Shown piece by piece: positions 42,838-51,054 of a stretch of 64,000 nucleotides of DNA; positions within the stretch are counted from its first letter, which is position 1; every line of letters begins with the position of its first letter. Location: positions 1 to 64,000 of the forward strand of contig JACKPM010000001.1 of the NCBI GenBank assembly GCA_024233495.1. The letters run 5' to 3'. The position numbers were made by a program, and so were the translations under genes. The DNA is from Chlamydiales bacterium. Lineage in GTDB: Bacteria; Chlamydiota; Chlamydiia; Chlamydiales; JAAKFR01. The notes under the pieces were generated by a model, which saw nothing but the letters and a program-made list of their open reading frames with translations, ran no database searches and was not told where the DNA came from.

Positions 42838-44019
42838 TTAAAAAATCTCTATCTCATCAAGGAGATAGTCGCTGAAAGCAAATGAGCACGTTAAAGCAGG
42901 TGAAACAGCGTTGAGGACGTGGCACGAATCTTTCCCTTTGCGCAACACAAAATCCATCTCAAGTTTTTTCGCTTTTGTATCAAAAAGTTGAGCGCGGATG
43001 CCCGCTTTTCCCCAAACAGAGAATATTGCAGGGTCAATGTCATGCGCTAAATTGCGTGCAAGCCCAGCCATGTACCCCTTCCGGTACTTTTTCACTTCCT
43101 CTTTCGCAAGAGAGCGGAACTGTGGCTGTAGCAAAAGCTTTGCCTGCCGCCACGCAATGTCACTAAACTCCCGGACGCTGAAGTTATCAAATTTTTGGTA
43201 CTGCTCACGCCACAGCGCCGGAATTGCCGTAGGGCCGATCTTCACTTTGCCTGCAGCAGTAAGCGTAAAATGCACACCTAGAAAAGGATTCTTCAAGTTA
43301 GGAACAGGATAGATGTTTGTATTTAGATCAAAGGGCGTCTTTGCATAGAGATAGAGTCCCTTGAAAGGCAAAATGCGGTACTCTTTCCCCACTCCCCAAG
43401 CGTGTGCCACACGGTCTGCATAGAGCCCAGCAGCATTGATCACATAACCTGCATCGATTCGGCCTCTTTTAGTTATTACGCTCTCACCCCGCTTCTTAAG
43501 AAAGGGGCAATCAAGCCAAATCTGCACACCCAAAGCGCGCACCTCATTTTCCAAAGCGCCAATCACCTCAAGAGGATCGACAACAGAGGTGTGAGGAGAG
43601 AAGAGGGCGCGCCCCTTTGTGCGGGCGCGGGGTTCAATCTTTTGCGCTTCCCTTTCGCATACCTCATCAACTTCAACACCATTTTTCTTTGCGCGCCGAA
43701 AAAGTTCATCTAGCCCCTCTAACTCCTCATCGGTATTTGCCACAACTAACTTTCCGCACCTGTTGAGCTGTAACCCCTTATCCTCACAAAAGCGCGTCAT
43801 CCGGCGATTGCCATCGCGTGTAAAGCGAGCTTTCAGAGAATCTGCTGTGTAGTAGAATCCAGCATGCAAAACACCACTATTGCGCCCGCTTGCGTGCTCG
43901 CCCAGCCTCTTCTCCTTCTCAATCACCACAACACTGAGGTGAGGACGCCGCTTCTTCAGCGCACGTGCTGTCGTCAGCCCGATGATACCCCCACCGATGA
44001 TTAAAAAATCTGTTTTCAA
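42838..44019 (-). CDS. lhgO: L-2-hydroxyglutarate oxidase-like FAD enzyme
   Basis: 393 residues. The N-terminal dinucleotide site is DFLIIGGGIIGLTTARALKK, followed by HASGRNSGVLHAGFYY, characteristic of the LhgO/YgaF group of DAO-type oxidoreductases, and the C-terminal GKAGIRAQLFD. LhgO oxidises L-2-hydroxyglutarate to 2-oxoglutarate and hands electrons to the quinone pool, which would feed the bc/cbb3 chain encoded at the start of the window. The start codon lies opposite the start of the divergent methyltransferase gene, with 28 bases between the two. Confidence 0.88.
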   Translation of the reverse strand: MKTDFLIIGGGIIGLTTARALKKRRPHLSVVVIEKEKRLGEHASGRNSGVLHAGFYYTADSLKARFTRDGNRRMTRFCEDKGLQLNRCGKLVVANTDEELEGLDELFRRAKKNGVEVDEVCEREAQKIEPRARTKGRALFSPHTSVVDPLEVIGALENEVRALGVQIWLDCPFLKKRGESVITKRGRIDAGYVINAAGLYADRVAHAWGVGKEYRILPFKGLYLYAKTPFDLNTNIYPVPNLKNPFLGVHFTLTAAGKVKIGPTAIPALWREQYQKFDNFSVREFSDIAWRQAKLLLQPQFRSLAKEEVKKYRKGYMAGLARNLAHDIDPAIFSVWGKAGIRAQLFDTKAKKLEMDFVLRKGKDSCHVLNAVSPALTCSFAFSDYLLDEIEIF

Positions 44020-44047
44020 AAAAACCTCAATCTACTATTATATGTGC

Positions 44048-44692
44048 ATGAAAATCACAAGTTTAACGAATCCTCTCGTGAAACACTTTGTGAAGTTACG
44101 CACGAAAAAGCGGTACCGAGAAGAACATAACTCAGTTGTGGTTGCAAGCAAAAAGTTGGTCGAGGAGCTATCACGGCATACCGCCCCAAAGGTTGTGGTC
44201 ACCGATGCGAGTGAGGCGGTTTTTCAAAAGATGACGGGGCAAAAGGCTCCAGAGGGAGTGGTGGCTGAGTTTCCGCTGCCTGCCCCCTCGAAGTTGGGAG
44301 GAAATTATATTTTGGTATTAGACCGCATCACCGATCCTGGCAATCTTGGAACTCTTTTGCGAACAGCGCTTGCACTCAGCTGGGATGGTGTGCTCTTGCT
44401 CCCTGGATGTGCAGATCCTTTTAATGAAAAGGCATTTACTGCCTCGCGAGGAGCTCTTTTCAAACTCCCTTACGCCTACGGCTCTGTTGATCAGCTCTCT
44501 CTTCCTATTTTGGTTGCTGCGCCAAAGGGTACACCCTTTTCTCCCTGTAAAAAATGCGCTCTTGTGTTAGGAAATGAGGCGCATGGAAGTGAAGTAAAAG
44601 GGGAACTAATTACCATTCCACAATCAAACGAGATGGAGTCGCTTAATGTCGCCATCGCAGGAGGCATTCTCATGCATGGGTTAACGATATGA
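44048..44692 (+). CDS. SpoU/TrmH-family RNA 2'-O-methyltransferase
   Basis: 214 residues of the SPOUT class. It starts MKITSLTNPLVKHFVKLRTK, the usual N-terminus of rRNA methyltransferase relatives. The knotted C-terminal domain has LDRITDPGNLGTLLRTA (motif 1), LVLGNEAHGSE (motif 2) and IPQSNEMESLNVAIAGGIL (motif 3). It probably methylates a ribose in rRNA or tRNA using S-adenosylmethionine. The exact target is not predictable. An ATG two codons upstream (44042) is a possible alternative start. The stop codon overlaps the next small frame (ATGA). Confidence 0.9.
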   Translation: MKITSLTNPLVKHFVKLRTKKRYREEHNSVVVASKKLVEELSRHTAPKVVVTDASEAVFQKMTGQKAPEGVVAEFPLPAPSKLGGNYILVLDRITDPGNLGTLLRTALALSWDGVLLLPGCADPFNEKAFTASRGALFKLPYAYGSVDQLSLPILVAAPKGTPFSPCKKCALVLGNEAHGSEVKGELITIPQSNEMESLNVAIAGGILMHGLTI

Positions 44693-44784
44693 AAAAACGA
44701 CCTTTGGAAAACAAGAATTTTTGGGGAATTTGTTTCGGTTTAATCGATCGCGAACGTAGACAGTACAGGTGGTACGGCAAGTGA
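44689..44784 (+). CDS. Possible 31-residue protein between the methyltransferase and rsgA
   Basis: A short frame (MKKRPLENKNFWGICFGLID, then a basic tail RERRQYRWYGK) starts on the methyltransferase stop codon (ATGA) and ends overlapping an in-frame GTG of rsgA (GTGA). Tight coupling on both sides suggests it is translated, perhaps only to couple rsgA. There is no known family, and a product this short is uncertain. Confidence 0.4.
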   Translation: MKKRPLENKNFWGICFGLIDRERRQYRWYGK

Positions 44785-45725
44785 GTGATCGATCCAAATG
44801 GGACAAAAGCAGCCAAAAGGCTTCCGGAGCTCGAAGCAATCTAAAGCGAGGGAGAGTTTTAGCGATTTATCCCGACGAGGTAGTTGTGGAGTGCGACAAA
44901 GAGCGGCACTCATGCACACTACGCGGTGCTCTCAAACAGAAGAAGACACACAACAAAAATATTCTTGTTGTGGGAGACTTTGTTCTCTTTGAGAATACTG
45001 CGATTGAGCAGATTTGCGACCGTTTCTCTATCCTTTCACGACAAGAGCACCTCACTCGGAGGAAGCAGCAGCTCATCGCTGCTAACATTGACCAAGTGCT
45101 CATCACTGTTTCTGTAAAGCAACCTCACCTTAAAACTCCCCTCATCGATCGCTACCTCATCGCCACCTATAAAGGGAATATGGAGCCAGTGATCGTGATC
45201 AACAAAGTGGATCTTTGTGATGATCATGAGGAGCTCAAAGAAGTCACCAAGATGTACGAAGACCTCGATGTGCCGGTCATCCACACAAGTGTTGTGACAG
45301 GTGAGGGACTTGACAAATTGAAAGAGCAAATGCGCAATGTTGCAAGCGTCTTTTCGGGTCAGTCGGGAGTGGGAAAGTCCTCTCTTATCAATGCGATGCT
45401 TGGCCTTGACCTTCAAGTGGGAGAGGTGCGCCCCAAGTCGAATAAGGGCGCCCACACCACAACCAATGCGCAACTCGTCCCCCTTGAGTGTGGTGGATGG
45501 TGTATTGATACGCCAGGGATTCGCAGTTTTGGCGTGTGGGATTTGCAGCGAGAAGATCTTGTGGCTCATTTCCCTGAAATCGCTGAGGTGGGGCTTGAAT
45601 GCCGTTATCCCGACTGCACACATACACACGAGCCAGAGTGCAAAGTGCACAAAGCGGTGGAAGAGGGAAAGATCCACATCTTACGCTTTGAATCTTACGT
45701 CAAACTTTTGACCGAAATTTCTTAA
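44781..45725 (+). CDS. rsgA: Small-subunit ribosome biogenesis GTPase RsgA
   Basis: 314 residues. An N-terminal OB domain (RGRVLAIYPDEVVVEC), the circularly permuted GTPase with INKVDLCDD (G4) before SGQSGVGKSSLINAML (G1) and DTPGIRSFGVW (G3), and the zinc-binding CRYPDCTHTHEPECKV segment are all present. It assists late maturation of the 30S subunit. It starts with GTG; another GTG four codons upstream is possible. The 3' end overlaps the convergent sigma factor gene by 26 bases. Confidence 0.93.
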   Translation: MSDRSKWDKSSQKASGARSNLKRGRVLAIYPDEVVVECDKERHSCTLRGALKQKKTHNKNILVVGDFVLFENTAIEQICDRFSILSRQEHLTRRKQQLIAANIDQVLITVSVKQPHLKTPLIDRYLIATYKGNMEPVIVINKVDLCDDHEELKEVTKMYEDLDVPVIHTSVVTGEGLDKLKEQMRNVASVFSGQSGVGKSSLINAMLGLDLQVGEVRPKSNKGAHTTTNAQLVPLECGGWCIDTPGIRSFGVWDLQREDLVAHFPEIAEVGLECRYPDCTHTHEPECKVHKAVEEGKIHILRFESYVKLLTEIS

Positions 45726-46188
45726 GCTTTTCTCTCACATGGTGGAGGCGAGAGCGCACGGTGCCATAGGGGATATCTAGCTTCTCAGCAATCTCTTTTT
45801 GTGAGAGCTGCTCAATGTAGTAGAGCTCAAACACTTGCCGATGTTTGCGCGGCAAAAGGGGAAGAAGCTTCTCAAGCTCCTCGTTCTTGATTAAGGGGGC
45901 CTCTACGCTCTCCTCATGAATCTCCACACTCTTTTTCACTTTGCGCAAATAGTCAACCGTGAGGTTGTGCGCGATGCGCCACACCCACGTCGAAAAAGCG
46001 GAGCGCTCTTCAAACTCATTGAGATGTTGATAGGCGCGGATAAATGTCTCTTGCGTGATGTCTTCTGCAGCAGCTTGATCGTGTAAAACCGAAAGACACT
46101 GTTGCAATATCTTCGCTCGATTTTGCGCTACAAGTTCAGCAAATGCATCTTCATCACCGGCACGACTTTTTTCAATCAACTCATCCAT
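45700..46188 (-). CDS. ECF-type sigma-70 family factor
   Basis: 162 residues with sigma region 2 (FIRAYQHLNEFEERSAFSTW, then VWRIAHNLTVDYLRK) and region 4 (LLPRKHRQVFELYYIEQLSQ, then a helix-turn-helix EIAEKLDIPYGTVRSRLH). Regions 1 and 3 are absent, as in extracytoplasmic-function sigma factors. The well-studied chlamydiae use only sigma 66, 28 and 54, so a fourth sigma factor is unusual. The ATG at MDELIEKSRAG is chosen; the frame continues 17 codons further, but that part is encoded by the adjacent MITE. No anti-sigma gene is next to it. Confidence 0.88.
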   Translation of the reverse strand: MDELIEKSRAGDEDAFAELVAQNRAKILQQCLSVLHDQAAAEDITQETFIRAYQHLNEFEERSAFSTWVWRIAHNLTVDYLRKVKKSVEIHEESVEAPLIKNEELEKLLPLLPRKHRQVFELYYIEQLSQKEIAEKLDIPYGTVRSRLHHVREKLKKFRSKV

Positions 46189-46199
46189 CGTCCTCACTA

Positions 46200-46362
46200 T
46201 ATAGTCGTTTAAGTTGTAAATTGCCTCAATTGGACGCATCTTTTCAAGCGAGACATCATACTCGAGCTCGTTGACTTACACAAGTCTACGTCGCTCTCCG
46301 CATTTCCTCTCGCTTGAAAATCTACCGCCCTCTTGGGGCAATGTATAGCTTAAACGACTATA
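46200..46362. mobile_element. Family-C MITE, complete copy, in the eno/sigma promoter region
   Basis: 163 bases bounded by perfect 14-base inverted repeats (TATAGTCGTTTAAG and CTTAAACGACTATA), extendable with mismatches to 26. It occupies almost the entire 212-base gap between the divergent sigma factor and eno genes, ending 4 bases before the eno -35 hexamer. No coding potential is seen. Its tips share TATAGTC with family B. Confidence 0.88.
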
Positions 46363-46365
46363 GTG

Positions 46366-46394
46366 TTGCTTGAAAGAAAAGGGAAATCTATTAT
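46366..46394 (+). promoter_or_regulatory. Candidate promoter of eno
   Basis: TTGCTT, a 17-base spacer and TATTAT, ending 6 bases before the eno ATG. This is a good consensus match and predicts a leaderless or nearly leaderless transcript. No Shine-Dalgarno sequence stands at normal distance; AGGGAAA is about 15 bases away. Confidence 0.5.
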
Positions 46395-46400
46395 GGCAGC

Positions 46401-47675
46401 ATGAAAATATCTTCTATCTCCGCTTTGGAAATTTTGGATTCTCGAGGGAATCCCACACTTCAAGTCACAGTGAAAACAGAGGGAGGGCACTGCGGCATCG
46501 CAGCTGTTCCTTCTGGTGCCTCTACTGGCAAAAATGAAGCACTCGAGTTGCGCGACGGCGACAAAAAACGATACAACGGCAAGGGCGTGCAAGAGGCGTG
46601 TGCGCACGTCAACAAGAAGCTCAACGATTTGCTTGTTGGGCACGACGTTTTTGACCAGATGGGCATTGACCGCATGATGTGCAATGCGGATGGGAAAGAG
46701 GACAAATCGCGCTTAGGAGCGAATGCGATTTTAGGAGTCTCACTGGCCGTTGCAAGAGCAGCAGCTTGCACAGCGCACATTCCTCTTTTTCGCTATCTTG
46801 GAGGCCCCTTTGCTGACCTTCTCCCTTGTCCCATGATGAATGTGATCAACGGCGGTGCACACGCAGATAATAGCCTCGATATTCAAGAGTTCATGATTCG
46901 CCCTGTGGGAGCACCCACCTTCGCAGAGGCTGTGCGGTGGGGAGCGGAAATCTTCCACACGCTGAAGAGCATTTTGAAAAAGAAGGGGCACGTGACTGCT
47001 GTTGGCGATGAGGGTGGCTTTGCCCCTAACCTGGCCTCGAATGAAGAAGCGCTTGAACTCATGCTCGAAGCGATTGAAACCGCTGGCTATAAACCCAAAG
47101 AAGAAGTAACGCTCGCTCTTGATTGCGCTGCCTCCGAATTTTATGAAAAGGGAAGCTATCTGGGACGATCAGCAAGCGAGCATGTCGAGATGCTAGCACG
47201 GCTAGCAGAGCGCTACCCCATTGACTCTATAGAAGACGGGATGGCCGAAAATGACTGGGAGGGGTGGAAACTTCTGACACAGAAACTTGGGCATATCCAA
47301 CTTGTGGGTGATGACCTTTTTGTGACTAACACGAAGTTCCTTGAAAAGGGGCTGCACGAAGGCATCGCAAACAGCATTCTTATCAAAGTAAATCAGATCG
47401 GCACACTTACTGAAACCATTGAATGCATACGACTTGCACAAGCACATGGCTATACAACCGTACTCTCGCACCGCTCGGGTGAGACAGAAGACACCACCAT
47501 TGCAGATATTGCAGTGGCGACTGGGGCAGGGCAGATCAAAACCGGTTCACTTTCCCGTTCAGACCGCGTTGCTAAATACAACAGGCTTTTGATGATAGAA
47601 TCTAATCTTGGCCCTCATGCTCGGTACCGAGACAGCAACAAATGTCGTAGAAAAGGGCGCTGCTCAAAAAAGTAG
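46401..47675 (+). CDS. eno: Enolase
   Basis: 424 residues. The N-terminal ALEILDSRGNPTLQVTV and substrate loop SGASTGKNEALELRD are typical. Metal- and substrate-binding segments VGDDLFVTNTKFLEKG, SHRSGETEDTTIADIAVATG and GQIKTGSLSRSDRVAKYN are all intact. It converts 2-phosphoglycerate to phosphoenolpyruvate in glycolysis. In C. trachomatis eno (CT587) directly precedes rsbU; here it is on the opposite strand, with lhgO, the methyltransferase, rsgA and the sigma factor in between. The last 12 residues are basic (NKCRRKGRCSKK). Confidence 0.97.
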   Translation: MKISSISALEILDSRGNPTLQVTVKTEGGHCGIAAVPSGASTGKNEALELRDGDKKRYNGKGVQEACAHVNKKLNDLLVGHDVFDQMGIDRMMCNADGKEDKSRLGANAILGVSLAVARAAACTAHIPLFRYLGGPFADLLPCPMMNVINGGAHADNSLDIQEFMIRPVGAPTFAEAVRWGAEIFHTLKSILKKKGHVTAVGDEGGFAPNLASNEEALELMLEAIETAGYKPKEEVTLALDCAASEFYEKGSYLGRSASEHVEMLARLAERYPIDSIEDGMAENDWEGWKLLTQKLGHIQLVGDDLFVTNTKFLEKGLHEGIANSILIKVNQIGTLTETIECIRLAQAHGYTTVLSHRSGETEDTTIADIAVATGAGQIKTGSLSRSDRVAKYNRLLMIESNLGPHARYRDSNKCRRKGRCSKK

Positions 47676-47710
47676 CATTGTGTTAGTCTAGAACGACAGG
47701 GGGGTCGTGT

Positions 47711-48097
47711 TTGGATTACGTAGTCGCGCTATTTGGAGAGGCTGAGAAGGGACGGTATCAAACTGCCTATCATTGCTGTGAATTAGGAGATTTAGCGCAG
47801 CACTTAGGAGAGCCCACAGAAGATGGTAGGGGGCTCAATTTTGCGATCCAAACTCTACTCTATCAACATCAAGTCGTTTTCTTTCGTGTGCAGAACGAAG
47901 GCTTCAGCACAGAGGATTATCTTTTTGGACTTAACTTTTTGAAAAAAAGAGAGAAATTTCCGAAGATTTCCGCGCTTTGTTTACCGGGGGTCGGGGACCG
48001 CGCTATTCTCGATGCGACCACCCCCATCTGCTCGCTTTACAAGAGCTTTCTGATCATTACAGAAAGCGACCTCTACGATTTCCTCACAAACACCTAG
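47711..48097 (+). CDS. Hypothetical protein, 128 residues
   Basis: No family is recognised. A TTG start gives MDYVVALFGEAEKGRYQTAY, preceded by a G-rich AGGGGGG that could serve as ribosome site but also pairs in a small ACGAC/GTCGT hairpin. The protein is soluble with no repeats. It lies 35 bases after eno in the same direction and may be co-transcribed. The ending SLYKSFLIITESDLYDFLTN looks like a folded alpha/beta domain. It could be a chlamydia-specific protein. Confidence 0.65.
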   Translation: MDYVVALFGEAEKGRYQTAYHCCELGDLAQHLGEPTEDGRGLNFAIQTLLYQHQVVFFRVQNEGFSTEDYLFGLNFLKKREKFPKISALCLPGVGDRAILDATTPICSLYKSFLIITESDLYDFLTNT

Positions 48098-48214
48098 ATG
48101 GTAGTATCTATGTCGTTACTGCCTGAGTCTATAACTGTAGGATTGCCTTTACCTCAAGTAGGAGCTGGTTCTTCTTCTCACTACCAAAAGTGCCTTTTCC
48201 ATCCTATAGCTTAG
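48098..48214 (+). pseudogene. Short frame cut by a family-A MITE
   Basis: 38 codons (MVVSMSLLPESITVGLPLPQ and on) begin right after the previous stop. Their TAG stop is formed by the TA target and the first G of the inserted MITE. It could be the 5' stub of a gene interrupted by the element. No continuation is recognised beyond 48376. Confidence 0.3.
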
Positions 48215-48376
48215 ATGGTGTCGTCAAATTTTCTCCTTTGTCAGCCGGATCTTTTTTGCCAAAATGCGCCCTTGCAACCTCAGAAGTAGCGCTTTGGCTA
48301 CTCCCTTCGCTTTTGATTGCGCATTTTGCCTAGAAAATCTCTCGCCTCACAAAGGAGAAAATTTGACGACACCATC
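48214..48376. mobile_element. Family-A MITE, copy 4
   Basis: 163 bases with perfect 28-base terminal inverted repeats and TA on both sides, the best preserved of the six copies. It lies just beyond the 3' end of family Z copy D. Confidence 0.93.
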
Positions 48377-48423
48377 TAAATCTCAGCTTCTATTGCTTGT
48401 CAAGATCGTTCAATATTGATTCG

Positions 48424-49578
48424 TTATTGATTCGTTTTATACAAATATCTTTTAAGTTGATCATTCTTATGATTTTTAAGTAGTAGAGTGAGCACACTTT
48501 GATCAATCTTCTCCTGAAAACAATAGACCACAATACCCAGTTCTTTTTTGTCAGAATTTCGAATTAATTTTATATAAGCTTTGTAGAATTTCTTATAATC
48601 CTGTCGAGTTAGAACTTCCGGATGAAATTTGTTACGGTCTAGGCGATGCCTGTCGAGTGCAGTCATTCTAGAGAATATCGATTTATGCGGATGAACACAA
48701 GCACAGTCTCCGCATACATAAGTCCTGGTCCCACATTTATGCGTAGACATATGGTTATATATATTAAAGGGTTTGGTTTGGACCTTTCCCTGGCAAGCTT
48801 CATGGCTGCAGACCACTTGACCATTGTGAAATTCATTTGAATGCGTTACAAGGGCTCTGAAAGACTGCAATGGAACATTTGGCTCGCATCTATTGCACTG
48901 AAGACTCCCGATCAAGGCTTCTCTGTTTGCTTCTTGCTTTATGAGCCTAGTCTCCGCCTTTTTTTTAGCTGTTTCCAGATATAGCCTCCGTAGTTGCTCA
49001 TTCACTGCGCTAGGTTCTTGTAAAGGAGCAGATTCGGATGAGGCAACGGAGGAAGCATCATCTTCAGACTCTTCAGACTCTTCAGATTCAGCAGATAAGG
49101 GGGCATGCGGTACCGGGAGATGTGGAGATGAAGCGGAAGAGAGCGGTACAGGTGGAGGTGCAGGAGATTCAGCAGGTAAGGGGGCAGGCGGTAGATAGTG
49201 CTCTGGGGGAAGGGCTGTGGGGAACTGTCCAGGTCCAGGCATAAGGTAAGGCTGTCCCATTTGAGCAGCAGGCATTCCATACGGCAGCAATTGAATAGGG
49301 TGACCAGTGTGCAGCATCAGTCCAGGTCCAGGCATAACAACATACGGATACGGTCCCATTTGAGCAGCAGGAGGATATGCAGATAGGAGCGGATGCGGTC
49401 CATACGGCCATGGAGATGGAGCATTGCCTATAGAGTTTGGGTAAGTTCTATTGGCAAAATATTGCTGTGCTAAATCATAAATCGCCCTATGAACAGGATC
49501 AAGATGTTCAGTACCGTTTGTATAAGAGGAGGCTACACCAGGTGGCGGTCCGGCGATTGTTGGGGGTGGATTTGCCAT
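48424..49578 (-). CDS. Family Z proline-rich, C2H2 zinc-finger-like protein, copy D
   Basis: 384 residues. The proline-rich N-terminus is shared with B, C and E. A linker with a repeated SEESEESEDDASSV acidic-serine run follows, then a helix. Finger 1 is CNRC...HSNEFH, finger 2 CSHEAC...HMSTH, and the third set CGDCACVHPHKSIFSRMTAL...H. The tail IVVYCFQEKIDQSVLTLLLK is conserved with copies A and E. It has no signal peptide. Upstream 100 bases match copy E closely, including the MITE. It is a candidate effector of unknown function, and the fingers suggest nucleic-acid or protein binding in a host. Confidence 0.8.
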   Translation of the reverse strand: MANPPPTIAGPPPGVASSYTNGTEHLDPVHRAIYDLAQQYFANRTYPNSIGNAPSPWPYGPHPLLSAYPPAAQMGPYPYVVMPGPGLMLHTGHPIQLLPYGMPAAQMGQPYLMPGPGQFPTALPPEHYLPPAPLPAESPAPPPVPLSSASSPHLPVPHAPLSAESEESEESEDDASSVASSESAPLQEPSAVNEQLRRLYLETAKKKAETRLIKQEANREALIGSLQCNRCEPNVPLQSFRALVTHSNEFHNGQVVCSHEACQGKVQTKPFNIYNHMSTHKCGTRTYVCGDCACVHPHKSIFSRMTALDRHRLDRNKFHPEVLTRQDYKKFYKAYIKLIRNSDKKELGIVVYCFQEKIDQSVLTLLLKNHKNDQLKRYLYKTNQ

Positions 49579-49675
49579 GGCCTTAATTGTTTCTAAATAA
49601 TGAGTTTTTTGCAATCACGAAAAGGAGACGCTTGGAAAATAGACTCCCTTTGATAAGGACAATAGATCCAGCGTC

Positions 49676-49838
49676 GATGGTATCGTCAAATTTTCTCCTT
49701 TGTCAGCCGGATCTTTTCTGCCAAAATGCGCCCTCGCAACCTCGCAAGTAGCGCTTTGGCCACTCCCTTCGCTTTCGATTGCGCATTTTGCCTAGAAAAT
49801 CTCTCGCCTCACAAAGGAGAAAATTTGACGACACCATC
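49676..49838. mobile_element. Family-A MITE, copy 5
   Basis: 163 bases. The left repeat reads GATGGTATCG and is preceded by TC instead of TA; the right side keeps TA. Copy 6 has the same variant, so both were carried along when the family Z gene and flank duplicated. Confidence 0.92.
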
Positions 49839-49890
49839 TAGGCAGTAAAATTTGACCAGTTTCTTCTAACAGGCTAACGAGGAGACAAGT

Positions 49891-50050
49891 ATGGCCAAAC
49901 AGAATAAAGAATCAAGAATTTGCAGATCTCACATAAGAAGTCGATGTAGAAAAATTCCGGACCAACATCCGTGGAGGTTTTACCGATTTTCCAGCCTCCC
50001 CCTACGGATTTGCACTCGTTGAGTTTATCCAACCTGGTTCATGTTTCTAG
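49891..50050 (+). pseudogene. Frameshifted remnant of an unknown small gene
   Basis: A ribosome site (GAGGAGACAAGT) precedes ATG and MAKQNKESRICRSH. After about 14 codons the plausible protein continues in another frame as EVDVEKFRTNIRGGFTDFPA, then a segment ending PGSCF and a stop. Codon use in both parts looks coding. No family is recognised. Confidence 0.4.
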
Positions 50051-50125
50051 TAGCATTGTTCTCTAATCGCGCATAAGTCAATCTCTGAAAGTCTTTCGGC
50101 TGATTTTGTCTTAACTCGCATGATC

Positions 50126-50647
50126 TTACCTATGCAGCCCATGCAAATGCTTGGAGGGGTAGGCAACCTCTTCGATACCTATTTTGTAGTAGCAAACAGT
50201 CTTTGAAGGAAGATTGGCAACCCAGTAAAGTCTATGGAGGGTTCGACAACCTCCTCGATGCCTATTTTTTAAGGACAAAGCTCGTAGTGGACAATGGATC
50301 TCGTCGGAAGTCGCCCAAAAGTTCTTGCTGTCCAGCTTTAGGAACTTATTCAACAAGAAGTAGCAAAGAGAGACTTTTACTTTTTGGGTATCAAAGCGTT
50401 TAGAGAAGAGTCTTTCTCCAAAGAGTCTCTTCATTCTAGAGAAGGTAGGCTCCACAAGAGCGCATTTACTATACCCCGTAAGTTTGCCCCATAGAGACCT
50501 TGCTTTTTTGTCTCCCACAAATCCTCGTATGATTCGAATGGCATCATCTCGGTCACAATCTCTATTCCGCATACGCCAATTTCTAGGAGGAGGAACTTTG
50601 AACGAGCTGTCTGTTATATTTTTTCCACTTCCGTTTACGCATCTCAA
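50126..50647 (-). pseudogene. IS5-type transposase remnant
   Basis: The 173-codon frame includes DDAIRIIRGFVGDKKARSLW and YSKCALVEPTFSRMKRLFGE, the catalytic-Glu region of IS4/IS5-type transposases. It is close to the fragment at 29563. The N-terminal half is missing and the last 70 codons read into IS-end sequence, so the gene is not functional. Repeats at about 50162-50192 and 50237-50307 mark its 3' side. Confidence 0.75.
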
Positions 50648-50752
50648 GACTCCTTATATTTTTTAATTTAAGGAGTCTGTTTAATTTAAGTGATTTCTTC
50701 AAGAGTGTTCCACAAGCTTTTAGCTGGTTACGGCAGTCTCAAACTTACGTCT

Positions 50753-50781
50753 AGGCGGCCAGGGCTGTGCCCTGGCCGCCT
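50753..50781. terminator. Strong perfect hairpin
   Basis: A 13-base perfect GC-rich stem (AGGCGGCCAGGGC with its complement) and a TGT loop. No T-run follows, so it may be a palindromic repeat unit rather than a terminator. The surrounding 50648-51054 has no recognisable gene. Confidence 0.5.
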
Positions 50782-51054
50782 GCACCCAAGACGCTTGCGG
50801 CTTTGCCACTAGCGTAGAAAGGGAAAATACTCACTTCACTCTCGGACTTTGGAAACAAAGCCGGGAGATAGTGGAAAATATGTTGTTGATTCGAAGGTTT
50901 GCGGGAAATGTGATCAAAATGTTTGATCCCAATCGCAGGGTTGCCAACGCCAGGCGTTGTGCGACTTATGAACTAGCATATTTGAAGGGGTTGCTTGCGA
51001 GAGTGTTTATTAAATAATTTTCATTAAAACACCCTATTTTTATGCAATCATAAT

